Part shown: positions 15,586 through 23,577 of the stretch, piece by piece | Position numbering within the stretch: the stretch's first letter is position 1 | Layout: the number at the start of each line of letters is the position of its first letter | Assembly (NCBI GenBank): GCA_009840575.1 | Contig: VXNO01000115.1 | Span: forward strand, 1 to 49,221 | From: Chloroflexota bacterium | GTDB lineage: Bacteria > Chloroflexota > Anaerolineae > Aggregatilineales > Phototrophicaceae | DNA: 49,221 bases | Direction: 5' to 3' | Position numbers and translations under genes: made by a program | The notes under the pieces: generated by a model | The model's database searches: none | Told to the model about the DNA's origin: nothing | What the model saw: only the letters and a program-made list of their open reading frames with translations

Positions 15586-16926
15586 ATGAAAGTACGAATA
15601 GTCGCTCTTGTCCTGTTGGCGCTGCTGCTCGGCGTCAATGTCGGCGCTCAATCGGCGCAGCCGGTCGTGATTGCATCCCACAGCATATTGGCGGATGTGG
15701 CGCGCAATATCGCCGGCGACCACCTCGAAGTCCGCACGCTCATCCCGGCGGGCAGCGACCCGCACCACTTCGTCCCTACGCCCAGCGACCTCGCTGCTGT
15801 CGCCGATGCTGATCTGGTACTCATCAACGGCGTTGGCTATGAAGAAACACTGCTGGAAGCGATAGAAAATGCCGGCGTGGATGTCAATATCGTCGTCGCC
15901 TCGGCTTGCATCGATATTCGCCCCGCGAGCGCGCATGATGAAGACCACGACGACCATGAGCATGAAGACGATATGCACGATGACCACGACGACCATGCGC
16001 ACGATGACGATGACGAACACGCCCACGATGAAGACCATGACGACCATGGGCATGATGAAGACCATGACGACCATGGGCATGATGAAGACCATGACGACCA
16101 TGGGCATGATGAAGACCATGACGAGCACGGGCATGACGAAGACCATGACGAGCACGGGCATGATGACGATGACGAACTAACCGGCTGCGATGCGCAAGAT
16201 GCCGAATTCCATGCCCTCGGCTTTCACAGCCATGGCAAATTCCTGGGCCGCGCCGAAGACATCGAGTGCGCGGGACACGACCATGGCGACCATGGGGACG
16301 AGCATGAAGACGACCATGGAGATGAGCATGAAGACGACCATGGCGACGAACATGATGACCATGTCGATGAGCATGGTGGGCACGAAGAAGGCGCTTGCGA
16401 CCCGCATATCTGGTTCGACCCGCAGAATGTTATCCGCTGGGCGCTGACCATTCGCGACAGCTTCAGCGAGATCGACCCCGACCATGCCGCCGATTATCAC
16501 GAAGCGGCGCTGGCTTATGCCATGGAGCTGGACGCGCTGGAAAGCGAATTCATCTGGCCCCTGCTGGAAAACCTGCCCGAAGAAAAACGTCTGCTGGTTA
16601 CCGCCCACGATGCCCTGGGCTACCTGGCTGGCACCTTCCACTTTGAGATCGTCAGCACCGTCATCCCTGGCGTCAGCACTGTCGTCGAGCCGAGCGCGAG
16701 CGATGTCGCCACGGTGATCGACGTCATCCGCGAGCAGGGCTTGACCGCCATCTTTGGCGAATCAACCACCAGCGACAGGATCCTGCAGGTTATCGCCGCG
16801 GAAACTGACGTCGAAATCGCGCCGCTCTACACCGATTCGCTCGGGCAAGCGGACGGACCCGCCGGCACCTACCTGGACTATATGCGCTACAACTTCACGA
16901 CTATAGTTGAAGCGCTGAGCAGTTGA
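15586..16926 (+). CDS. znuA: Zinc/manganese ABC transporter substrate-binding protein (ZnuA/cluster A-I) with giant His/Asp loop
   Basis: 446 aa. A signal peptide (about 1-23) precedes the cluster A-I fold: ASHSILADVARNIAGD, first metal His in GSDPHHFVPTPSD, second in CDPHIWFDPQN, third in VTAHDALGYLAGTF, and the C-terminal Glu/Asp region FGESTTSDRIL and DSLGQADGPAGTYLDYM. The metal-chelating loop between the first two sites is enormously expanded: residues about 122-265 are mostly His, Asp, Glu and Gly, arranged in 9-residue (DEDHDDHGH) and 8-residue (GDEHEDDH) tandem units. In ZnuA proteins this loop captures and hands over zinc. Family proteins are usually about 300 aa. The operon has znuC 25 nt downstream and znuB after it. 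Zinc is favoured by the His content, manganese not excluded. Confidence 0.9.
   Translation: MKVRIVALVLLALLLGVNVGAQSAQPVVIASHSILADVARNIAGDHLEVRTLIPAGSDPHHFVPTPSDLAAVADADLVLINGVGYEETLLEAIENAGVDVNIVVASACIDIRPASAHDEDHDDHEHEDDMHDDHDDHAHDDDDEHAHDEDHDDHGHDEDHDDHGHDEDHDDHGHDEDHDEHGHDEDHDEHGHDDDDELTGCDAQDAEFHALGFHSHGKFLGRAEDIECAGHDHGDHGDEHEDDHGDEHEDDHGDEHDDHVDEHGGHEEGACDPHIWFDPQNVIRWALTIRDSFSEIDPDHAADYHEAALAYAMELDALESEFIWPLLENLPEEKRLLVTAHDALGYLAGTFHFEIVSTVIPGVSTVVEPSASDVATVIDVIREQGLTAIFGESTTSDRILQVIAAETDVEIAPLYTDSLGQADGPAGTYLDYMRYNFTTIVEALSS
16027..16161 (+). repeat. 27-bp tandem repeat in znuA (five units)
   Basis: Five head-to-tail 27-bp units, each encoding DEDHD[DE]HGH. Units 1-3 (16027-16107) are identical at the nucleotide level; units 4-5 carry DEH variants, pointing to recent slippage expansion. 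Confidence 0.9.
16294..16365 (+). repeat. 24-bp tandem repeat in znuA (about three units)
   Basis: Three imperfect 24-bp units encoding GDEHEDDH, the third degenerate (GDEHDDHV). Separate from the 27-bp array by about 130 nt that encodes a Cys-containing segment (TGCDAQDAEF ... DIECAG). Confidence 0.8.
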
Positions 16927-16951
16927 GACAGAGCAGGCGAGAGATAAACTG

Positions 16952-17743
16952 ATGGCATCTAAAAAGGGCGCGCAGGCGGCGCTGATTGTCCGCCAGCTAG
17001 GCACAGGCTATCCAGGCAACCGGCACGCCCTTTCCAATGTCAGCTTCACAATTCAAGCCGGCGAGCGCGTCGCCGTTATCGGAGCCAACGGCGCTGGCAA
17101 GAGCACGCTCATCAAAGCCATCGTCGGCATGCTGCAGTTCAACTCCGGCAGCATCTCGATCTTCGGCAAAGATTGCTACAGCAGCCACAGCCTGGTCGGC
17201 TATGTGCCCCAGCAAAACGACATCGACTGGAGCTTCCCTGTCTCCGTGTACGATGTTGTGATGATGGGGCGCGTCCGGCATATCGGCTGGTTTCGGCTGC
17301 CGCGCCGCGCCGACCATACTGCCGTGCGCGATACCCTGGCGCATCTGCGCCTGGCGCACTTGGCAAAGCGGCAAATCAGCGAGCTCAGCGGCGGGCAACG
17401 GCGGCGTGTCTTCATCGCCCGCGCGCTGGCGCAAGAATCCCGCGTGCTGCTGCTGGACGAACCCTTCAGCGGCGTCGACCAACAGGCAGAAGGCGAAATC
17501 ATCGAGGCGCTGGATATCATGTCTCGGCGCGGCATCACCATCCTGATGTCGACGCACCACCTGGAGAATGCGGCGCTGCGCTTCGACAAGATACTGATTC
17601 TCAATCAAGGCGAGATTGCGGCTTTTGGCGCTGCCGAAGAAGTGCTGGTGCCGCAGACGCTACGGCGGGCATTTGGCGGCAGCATGACCCTGCTCAGTGA
17701 TGACCTACTGATGTTGGCGCGCCAAAGAGAAAGGTCGGCTTGA
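16952..17743 (+). CDS. znuC: Zinc/manganese ABC transporter ATP-binding protein
   Basis: 263 aa ABC ATPase. Walker A GANGAGKSTLIKA, Q-loop VGYVPQQNDIDWSFP, signature LSGGQRRRVFIARALA, Walker B VLLLDEPFSGVD and switch His in MSTHHLENAA. The Q-loop text PQQNDIDWSFP is typical of the metal (ZnuC/MntB) subfamily. It energises uptake of the metal bound by the znuA product. It lies 25 nt after znuA and directly before the permease, with a 1-nt gap. Confidence 0.94.
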   Translation: MASKKGAQAALIVRQLGTGYPGNRHALSNVSFTIQAGERVAVIGANGAGKSTLIKAIVGMLQFNSGSISIFGKDCYSSHSLVGYVPQQNDIDWSFPVSVYDVVMMGRVRHIGWFRLPRRADHTAVRDTLAHLRLAHLAKRQISELSGGQRRRVFIARALAQESRVLLLDEPFSGVDQQAEGEIIEALDIMSRRGITILMSTHHLENAALRFDKILILNQGEIAAFGAAEEVLVPQTLRRAFGGSMTLLSDDLLMLARQRERSA

Positions 17744-17744
17744 C

Positions 17745-18599
17745 ATGGATATGGTGGCTTTCCTGGCTGAGCCATTGCAATATAACTTTATTCAGCGCGG
17801 CATGTTGGCGCTGATTTTGGTCGGCGGCATCAACGCGGTGGTCGGCTGTTTTGTGATGGTGCGCAGCATGGCTTTCTTCGGCGATGCGCTGGCGCATTCG
17901 ATCCTGCCGGGCATCGCCCTCTCCTACACAGCCAGCGGCGGCAACATCGGCAGCAGTCTCTTCTTCGGCGGCTTGGGCGCGGGGGTATTCTCGGCAATGG
18001 TGATCGCCTGGCTGACGCGCAAGCAAGAGATAAAAGAAGACAGCGCTATCGCCATTGTCTTTGTAACCATGTTTGCGCTGGGCATCGCCATCATCAGCAC
18101 GCAATCCAGCTACGCCATCGACTTGACGCATATCCTCTTCGGCAGCATCAACGGCATCAGCCAGCAGGACTTGCTCATCATGGCGGTCATGGGCGCTATC
18201 GTGCTGGTCTTGATCGGCTTGTTCTACAAAGAGTTTCTCATCATCAGCTTTGACCTAAGCCTGGCGCAGAGTTTGAAGCTGCCGGCGGAAGGGCTGCGGC
18301 TGCTGCTGCTGATATTGGTCGCCGTTACTATCGTCGTCAGCTTGCAGGCGGTGGGCATCGCGCTGATGCTGGCGCTTTTGATCACGCCGGTGGCGACGGC
18401 GCGGCTGCTGGTCAAGCGCTTGCACCACATGCTGTTTCTCTCCAGCCTGCTGGGCATCGTCAGCGGCATCGTCGGCTTTTATGCGTCCTATTACCTGGAT
18501 ATCCCCTCCGGGGCTTGCATCGTGCTGGTGCTCAGCGCGCTGTTTGGGCTGGTCTTTATGATGCAGTCGGCATTGAATCGGCTGGCAGAGCGCAACTGA
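17745..18599 (+). CDS. znuB: Zinc/manganese ABC transporter permease
   Basis: 284 aa ABC-3 family permease with about eight membrane helices. Family landmarks: FIQRGMLALILVGGINAVVG, GCFVMVRSMAFFGDALAHSILPG (the conserved early loop), KEDSAIAIVFVTMFALGIA, and the coupling region GIALMLALLITPVATARLL. It forms the homodimeric channel of the znuABC system. Starts 1 nt after znuC. It is convergent with rsfS, with only 12 nt between stops and no obvious terminator. Confidence 0.93.
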   Translation: MDMVAFLAEPLQYNFIQRGMLALILVGGINAVVGCFVMVRSMAFFGDALAHSILPGIALSYTASGGNIGSSLFFGGLGAGVFSAMVIAWLTRKQEIKEDSAIAIVFVTMFALGIAIISTQSSYAIDLTHILFGSINGISQQDLLIMAVMGAIVLVLIGLFYKEFLIISFDLSLAQSLKLPAEGLRLLLLILVAVTIVVSLQAVGIALMLALLITPVATARLLVKRLHHMLFLSSLLGIVSGIVGFYASYYLDIPSGACIVLVLSALFGLVFMMQSALNRLAERN

Positions 18600-18611
18600 C
18601 CTGCCCCGCCG

Positions 18612-18989
18612 TTACTGGATGCGCAGCATGACGCGCCCGGCGGCATCCCACAGGTCTTCGAGCGTATAGTATTTGCGCTTCTCAGGGGCGAAGAAGTGCG
18701 CCACCACATCGCCATAGTCCATCACCACCCAGCCGCTTTCCGCCGTGCCTTCGTTGGCGAAAGGCAGTTTACTGTGCTTGTCTTTGACATCCAGGCGCAC
18801 TGTGTCGATCAGCGCGCGCAGATGCCGCTCGTTATCGCCGCTGCAGATGATGAAAAAATCGGCGATGAGCTGGTCGGGGCGCAAGTCGAGCAGCAGAATG
18901 TCTTCCGCCTTGCGGTCTTCGACGATGTCGACAATATCATGCGCCAGTTTCAATGAGTCCAAAGGCGCTGCCTCCTGGTAGCATTCCAC
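18612..18989 (-). CDS. rsfS: Ribosomal silencing factor RsfS
   Basis: 125 aa Iojap/RsfS protein, usual length. Family motifs: VEDRKAEDILLLDLR, ADFFIICSGDNERHLRAL and GWVVMDYGDVVAHFFAPEKRKYY with the downstream DLW. It binds ribosomal protein uL14 and blocks subunit joining when nutrients are short. In many bacteria it sits beside nadD; here it is alone, divergent from the Liv operon. The start at 18989 is the only Met before the domain. Confidence 0.95.
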   Translation of the reverse strand: MECYQEAAPLDSLKLAHDIVDIVEDRKAEDILLLDLRPDQLIADFFIICSGDNERHLRALIDTVRLDVKDKHSKLPFANEGTAESGWVVMDYGDVVAHFFAPEKRKYYTLEDLWDAAGRVMLRIQ

Positions 18990-19069
18990 ACAATACGCCT
19001 ATCTTAGCACATTATTGGGCAGCATGAGTGTCATCAATTCAACCATCTGCGCCGCCGACTTGCACATAT

Positions 19070-19099
19070 TTGCGCCACGCCACAAGGTTCTTGTATACT
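19070..19099 (+). promoter_or_regulatory. Probable sigma-70-type promoter of the Liv operon
   Basis: TTGCGC (19070-19075), 18-nt spacer, TATACT (19094-19099), 65 nt before the substrate-binding protein ATG. A small palindrome ACTCA-ATAG-TGAGT (19097-19110) overlaps the -10/start region and could be an operator. Confidence 0.5.
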
Positions 19100-19163
19100 C
19101 AATAGTGAGTCGCGATGGTTGCGCGGCATCAATTCGTAAATGGAATAAAGGAGTGGAACAACC

Positions 19164-20432
19164 ATGAAGAAGTACTTGCTTTTGTTCACCGCGTTGAGCC
19201 TGCTCTTCGCTTTCAGCCTGCCCGCTATGGCGGACGGGCACTGCATGGACGAGTTGGGCTGCGTAGAAGTGGGTCAGGATGATCCGATCGTCATCGGCGC
19301 ATTGCTCACCGTATCCGGCGCGACATCCTTTTATGGCGAGGATTCACGTGGTGGCATTGAGATAGCCATTGACGCCCGTGATGGCATGCTGCTGGGCCGC
19401 GAAATCGAACTGGTCGTCGAAGACAGCCTGTGTTCGGCAGAGGGCGGACAAGCCACAGCACAGCGCGCAGCCGCCGATGAGAGTATTGTCGGCTTGATTG
19501 GCACGACCTGCTCCGGCGCGGCACAAGGCGCGATGCCCATCATCAGCGAAGCCGGCATGTTGATGATTTCGCCTTCCAATACATCGCCGCGCTTGACGAA
19601 TGACGATGTGGATGCCGGCGGCACCTACTATCCAGGCTACTTCCGCACGGCGCATAACGACCTCTTCCAGGGCTCGATGGGCGCGCGCTTCGCCATTGAA
19701 GTGCTGGGCGCGGAGACAGCCGCCACCATCCACGATGGCGATCCCTATACCGAGGGTTTGGCTGTTGTCATGGCGGATACCTTCGCCGAGATGGGTGGCG
19801 ATGTCGTTTTCCAAGGCGCGGTCGCCAAGGGCGATACCGATATGACGGCTATCTTGACTGAGATCGCCGCCAGCGGACCCGATGTCATTTACTTCCCCGT
19901 CTTCACGCCTGAATCGGAGTTCATCGCCAGCCAGGCGCGCAACACGCCAGGCTTGGAAGACGCCCAGTTGATGGTCAGCGATGGCAGCTTCTCCAGCTCC
20001 TTCGCCGGCAATGTTGGCTCTGGGGCAGTCGGCATCCACATGACCAGCCCCTATGTCGCCGGCGAAGAATACGACGCCTTCCTGATGACATGGGATGACC
20101 TGATCGGCGGCTCGCCACCCAGCGGATTCCACGCCCATGCCTATGATGCCGTCAATATGCTGATGGACGCCGTCGAAGCGGTCGCTGAAGAGGCTGACGA
20201 TGGCAGCTTGATGATCGGCCGGCAGGCGCTGCGCGATGCCGTCTCCGCGATAGAAAACTACGCTGGCTTGACCGGCACACTGACCTGCCAGGACGAATCG
20301 CCCTATCGTGGCGACTGCGCGACTGGCTCGGCGCTGGCGGTCTACGAGATCACCCAGGCGGAAGTCGATGGCGCATGGCCCCCCGCCGTCGTCTGGGATA
20401 TGTCCATGGCCATGGGCATGGACGAAGGCTAG
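19164..20432 (+). CDS. Branched-chain amino-acid-type ABC transporter substrate-binding protein
   Basis: 422 aa periplasmic-binding-fold (type I, LivJ-like) protein. Signal peptide residues 1-23 (cut near AMA-DG), no lipobox cysteine seen. Fold motifs: DPIVIGALLTVSGATSFYG, SRGGIEIAIDARDG, VVEDSLCSAEGGQATAQ, GLIGTTCSGAAQGAMPI, and SPSNTSPRLT, where LivJ contacts the ligand alpha-carboxylate and amine. AAGGAG about 12 nt upstream is its ribosome-binding site. It is first in a five-gene transporter operon and separated from the permeases by a strong hairpin. Leucine-type ligand is the default; short amides, urea or nucleosides are possible for the family. Confidence 0.9.
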   Translation: MKKYLLLFTALSLLFAFSLPAMADGHCMDELGCVEVGQDDPIVIGALLTVSGATSFYGEDSRGGIEIAIDARDGMLLGREIELVVEDSLCSAEGGQATAQRAAADESIVGLIGTTCSGAAQGAMPIISEAGMLMISPSNTSPRLTNDDVDAGGTYYPGYFRTAHNDLFQGSMGARFAIEVLGAETAATIHDGDPYTEGLAVVMADTFAEMGGDVVFQGAVAKGDTDMTAILTEIAASGPDVIYFPVFTPESEFIASQARNTPGLEDAQLMVSDGSFSSSFAGNVGSGAVGIHMTSPYVAGEEYDAFLMTWDDLIGGSPPSGFHAHAYDAVNMLMDAVEAVAEEADDGSLMIGRQALRDAVSAIENYAGLTGTLTCQDESPYRGDCATGSALAVYEITQAEVDGAWPPAVVWDMSMAMGMDEG

Positions 20433-20466
20433 AGCCTGCCACCGCAACGCAGGCCTTTGCAATTTT

Positions 20467-20504
20467 GGAACAAGCCAGGGCACAGCTGTGTTCTGGCTTG
20501 TTCC
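20467..20504. terminator. Strong stem-loop between substrate-binding protein and permease genes
   Basis: GGAACAAGCCAG pairs with CTGGCTTGTTCC over 12 bp, enclosing CACAG-CTGTG, so the stem continues after a GG/TT internal pair of mismatches. No U-run follows, so intrinsic termination is doubtful; a 3'-end-stabilising or attenuating hairpin is more likely. Confidence 0.55.
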
Positions 20505-20603
20505 CTGCATTAGAGAGCCTGCCCGCCCAAAGGGGTTTTGTGATACACTTCATTTGTCAATTAGTCACGCGGTCTGGCGCGCGTTTACCTACTTGCGGCA
20601 CGG

Positions 20604-21677
20604 ATGATGCCTATGTTCAGAAATAAATCCGGCGAGTTTTCTTGGGTCGATTTCACGATTGATGTGCTGCGCGTGCTCATCGTGCTGGCGGTGGTGGTTG
20701 GCGCTTGGAACACCTTGTCATCGGGGCGCATCAGCCTGGCGCAATGGGTCAACCTGTTTGCGGCGGGTTTGTCGCAGGGCAGCATCTATGCTTTGATCGC
20801 GCTGGGCTACACGCTGGTCTATGGCATCTTGCTGATGATCAACTTCGCGCATGGCGAGGTGTTCATGGCGGGCGCGTTTTCCGCTTTCTTCCTGGCGGAA
20901 GCGCTAAACCAAACCGGCTTCCTGAATGCGCAGCCGATTTTGGCTATCCTGCTGCTATTCATGTTCGCGGGCTTGGTCTCGATGACTGTGGCGGTGCTGG
21001 TGGAGCGCTTCGCTTATCGCCCGCTGCGAGGCAGTCCTCGTCTCGTGCCTTTGATTACGGCTATTGGCGCGTCGTTCTTCTTGCAATACACCTTCCGCGG
21101 CTTATATGGCTCACACTTCAAAGCCTATCCCCAGGTGCAGCTGCTGCAAGGCACCTTGCAGCTCGGCGATATCAGTATCCCGGTGACTCAAATCTTTGTA
21201 TTTTCTTCGGCGCTGGTCTTGATGTTTGGGCTGCACTGGCTGGTCGAGCGCACCCGCATTGGCAAAGCCATGCGCGCGGTATCCGAAAACAAAGAAGTGG
21301 CGCGCCTGATGGGCATCGACATCGACTGGGTGATCCTCTTCACCTTCGGCGTTGGCGGATTTCTGGCTGGCTCGGCTGGCGTCATCAACGGGTTGTTTCG
21401 TCCGCAAGGCGTGAACTTCTACATGGGCTTCATTCCCGGCATCAAAGCCTTTACCGCCGCAGTGTTGGGCGGCATCGGCAATATCCCCGGTGCCATGCTG
21501 GGCGGTTTGTTCCTCGGGGTCATCGAGGCGATTGGACCCAATCTCGTGCTGGCGGGGCTGGGCATCCCCGGCGCAAACCAACTCAAGGATGTCATCGCCT
21601 TCACCATGCTGGTGCTGGTGCTGATCTTCCGTCCTCAAGGCATCTTGGGCGAACGGCTGTCCGAGACAAAAGCCTAA
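20604..21677 (+). CDS. livH: Branched-chain amino-acid ABC transporter permease LivH
   Basis: 357 aa BPD_transp_2 permease with about nine helices. LivH landmarks: LSQGSIYALIALGYTLVYG, MINFAHGEVFMAGAF, VERFAYRPLRGSPRLVPLITAIGAS, GKAMRAVSENKEVARLMGID (coupling loop with the EAA-like motif) and GVNFYMGFIPGIKAFTAAVLGGIGNIPGA. A first N-terminal helix precedes the usual LivH start, making it about 50 aa longer than the E. coli type. Three Met codons (20604, 20607, 20613) are possible starts. It pairs with the LivM-type permease 10 nt downstream. Confidence 0.93.
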   Translation: MMPMFRNKSGEFSWVDFTIDVLRVLIVLAVVVGAWNTLSSGRISLAQWVNLFAAGLSQGSIYALIALGYTLVYGILLMINFAHGEVFMAGAFSAFFLAEALNQTGFLNAQPILAILLLFMFAGLVSMTVAVLVERFAYRPLRGSPRLVPLITAIGASFFLQYTFRGLYGSHFKAYPQVQLLQGTLQLGDISIPVTQIFVFSSALVLMFGLHWLVERTRIGKAMRAVSENKEVARLMGIDIDWVILFTFGVGGFLAGSAGVINGLFRPQGVNFYMGFIPGIKAFTAAVLGGIGNIPGAMLGGLFLGVIEAIGPNLVLAGLGIPGANQLKDVIAFTMLVLVLIFRPQGILGERLSETKA

Positions 21678-21687
21678 AGGAGGCGGT

Positions 21688-23562
21688 ATGAACATCCTCG
21701 CATCGCAAGCCAGCCGCCGCGTCCTGGGCTTGGGGCTTCTATCGGGCGGCTTTATCTTGTTCGCTGGCGTCATCGGCATGGTCGCGGCTTTCCACGAGCG
21801 CGAAATCGTCGACGATTTCATCAGCCTGGGACAAGTGCTGTTGCTTGGCTCCCCATTTATTACCAGCTATCTGATGGCGGCGCGCTTGACCGAAACTGGC
21901 GAAGACCCGCCTGTGATATTGGCGGGCGGCGCGTTGATCGGCTTGCTGACCGCGCTGCCGACCGTGATCCTGCTGCTCTTCAACTCAGATGAATACCGCT
22001 ACTTGCTGGACGCTTCTTTGAAAATAATCCCCTTTGTTGCCGCCAGTTACCTGGCTTGGAAGAGTCATGCGCAGGGAAATGAAACCCGGCAAGTGGCGGC
22101 GACCTGGCTGGTCGCGGCGCTGCTGATCGGCATTGTTTCATTCGGCTTTGCGCTGATCTTCGAGGTGAAGGGCGACCTGCGCGGCGTGCTGGTCAATGTC
22201 GACCGCGACTGGGTGGAAGTGGTGACATTCGACCACCGCAGAGAATTGTGGACGGGCATCGGGTTATTGCTGGCTGCTTCGGCTGGCGCTGGGCTGGCTG
22301 GCGTGATCATGCGCATCTTGCCCGACATTCCGCGGCGCGCCTTGCTGTATGGCTTGGGCGTGACCTTGCTAGTGGGCGCATTTGGCGAAACAGTGCGGCT
22401 TATCCTGCAGGAGAATCTGGACCGCGATACCCTGCGCGAAATCTTCCGCCGCGATACTTTGCGCCAAAATGCCGCTGCAGTTTTGTTCATCGTCAGCACA
22501 TTGGCTGGCTTCTTGTGGGCGATGTTTGGCGGACGGGCGCAGAGCGAATTCGCCGCGCTGGACGACAGCCGCCGGCACACGATGCGCAATCTGGGCATGC
22601 TGTTATTTGCCGCACTGCTGCTGGCGCTGCCCTGGTTGATCGGACGCACGCTCAGCGATGTCGCGGTGACCATCGGCATCTTTGTGCTGATGGGGCTGGG
22701 CTTGAATATCGCGATCGGCTTGGCGGGCTTGCTCGACCTGGGTTATGTCACTAATTACGCCGTCGGCGCGTATATCCTGGCGGTGCTGACTTCGATCGGT
22801 CCGCTGGGCTTGTTCAAGGGCAGTTTCACCTTTTGGATGGTCATCCCGGTCGCGCTGCTGGCCGCCATGTTCGCCGGTTTCATTTTTGCTGTGCCGGTGC
22901 TGCGGATGCGCGGAGATTATTTGGCGATTGCCACGCTGGGCTTCGGCGAGATCATCGGCAAGTTGGCGCTTTCTGACTGGCTGAAGCCCTTGATTGGCGG
23001 CGCGCAGGGCGTGCAGAATATCCCCAAGCCATTTCTGTTTGCGACCGAGCTGAAAAATCCGGAACAACTGTATTACATCGTGCTGGTGGCGAGCCTGGTC
23101 ACGCTATTCGTATCGATTCGCTTGAACAATTCGCGCACCGGGCGGCAGTGGATGGCCATCCGCGAAGATGAAGATGTGGCCACCGCCATGGGCATCGATA
23201 CGGCGCGGGCCAAGCTGCTGGCATTTACCTTGAGCGCGGCTACAGGTGGCGTGGCTGGTGCGATATTCGCGGCGAAAGTCGGCACAGTCTTCCCCAACAG
23301 CTTCACTGTTTTCATTTCGATCAATGTGTTGAGCTTGATCATTGTCGGCGGCATCGCCAGCAATCCGGGCATCGTGGTGGGCGCGGTCGTGCTCATCGGC
23401 ATGCCCGAGCTGCTGCGGGAGTTTAGCGACTTCCGATTTTTGATGTATGGCGCGCTGCTCATCCTGATGATGATCAACCGCCCGCAAGGCTTGATCCCCT
23501 CCAAGCTGGTCATGCACGAAGCCCACGCGGGGGCAAAACCCAAGCTCAGCGCGGGCGACTAA
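21688..23562 (+). CDS. livM: LivM-type permease with ~290-residue N-terminal membrane extension
   Basis: 624 aa, roughly twice the size of ordinary LivM. The C-terminal part (about 295-624) is a standard LivM: VAVTIGIFVLMGLGLNIAIG, LAGLLDLGYVTNYAVGAY, RGDYLAIATLGFGEI, WMAIREDEDVATAMGIDTA (coupling loop) and RPQGLIP near the end. The N-terminal part has about eight further helices (approximately 12-34, 47-65, 76-98, 110-124, 136-160, 188-208, 218-240, 262-282) and soluble loops such as NVDRDWVEVVTFDHRRELW; it is not recognised. The ribosome-binding site is AAAGGAGG, 6 nt before ATG. One continuous frame is present, so this is a real fusion or extension and not a sequencing join. Confidence 0.92.
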   Translation: MNILASQASRRVLGLGLLSGGFILFAGVIGMVAAFHEREIVDDFISLGQVLLLGSPFITSYLMAARLTETGEDPPVILAGGALIGLLTALPTVILLLFNSDEYRYLLDASLKIIPFVAASYLAWKSHAQGNETRQVAATWLVAALLIGIVSFGFALIFEVKGDLRGVLVNVDRDWVEVVTFDHRRELWTGIGLLLAASAGAGLAGVIMRILPDIPRRALLYGLGVTLLVGAFGETVRLILQENLDRDTLREIFRRDTLRQNAAAVLFIVSTLAGFLWAMFGGRAQSEFAALDDSRRHTMRNLGMLLFAALLLALPWLIGRTLSDVAVTIGIFVLMGLGLNIAIGLAGLLDLGYVTNYAVGAYILAVLTSIGPLGLFKGSFTFWMVIPVALLAAMFAGFIFAVPVLRMRGDYLAIATLGFGEIIGKLALSDWLKPLIGGAQGVQNIPKPFLFATELKNPEQLYYIVLVASLVTLFVSIRLNNSRTGRQWMAIREDEDVATAMGIDTARAKLLAFTLSAATGGVAGAIFAAKVGTVFPNSFTVFISINVLSLIIVGGIASNPGIVVGAVVLIGMPELLREFSDFRFLMYGALLILMMINRPQGLIPSKLVMHEAHAGAKPKLSAGD

Positions 23563-23577
23563 AGCGGGGGCGCGCAG

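Noticed and set aside
15538-16161. Long minus-strand reading frame of Met/Val/Phe repeats opposite znuA
   Set aside because: It is the complement of the His/Asp repeats; codon pattern and the signal peptide, metal ligands and ribosome-binding site support only the plus strand.
16027-16365. CRISPR-like periodic repeats
   Set aside because: The units are directly tandem without spacers and translate into the metal-binding loop of znuA.
20467-20504. Standard rho-independent terminator
   Set aside because: The stem is strong but not followed by a U-run and the downstream permease genes lack an obvious promoter of their own.
19344-20510. 388-codon minus-strand frame opposite the substrate-binding protein
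   Set aside because: Shadow frame; LivJ-type signatures and signal peptide are on the plus strand.
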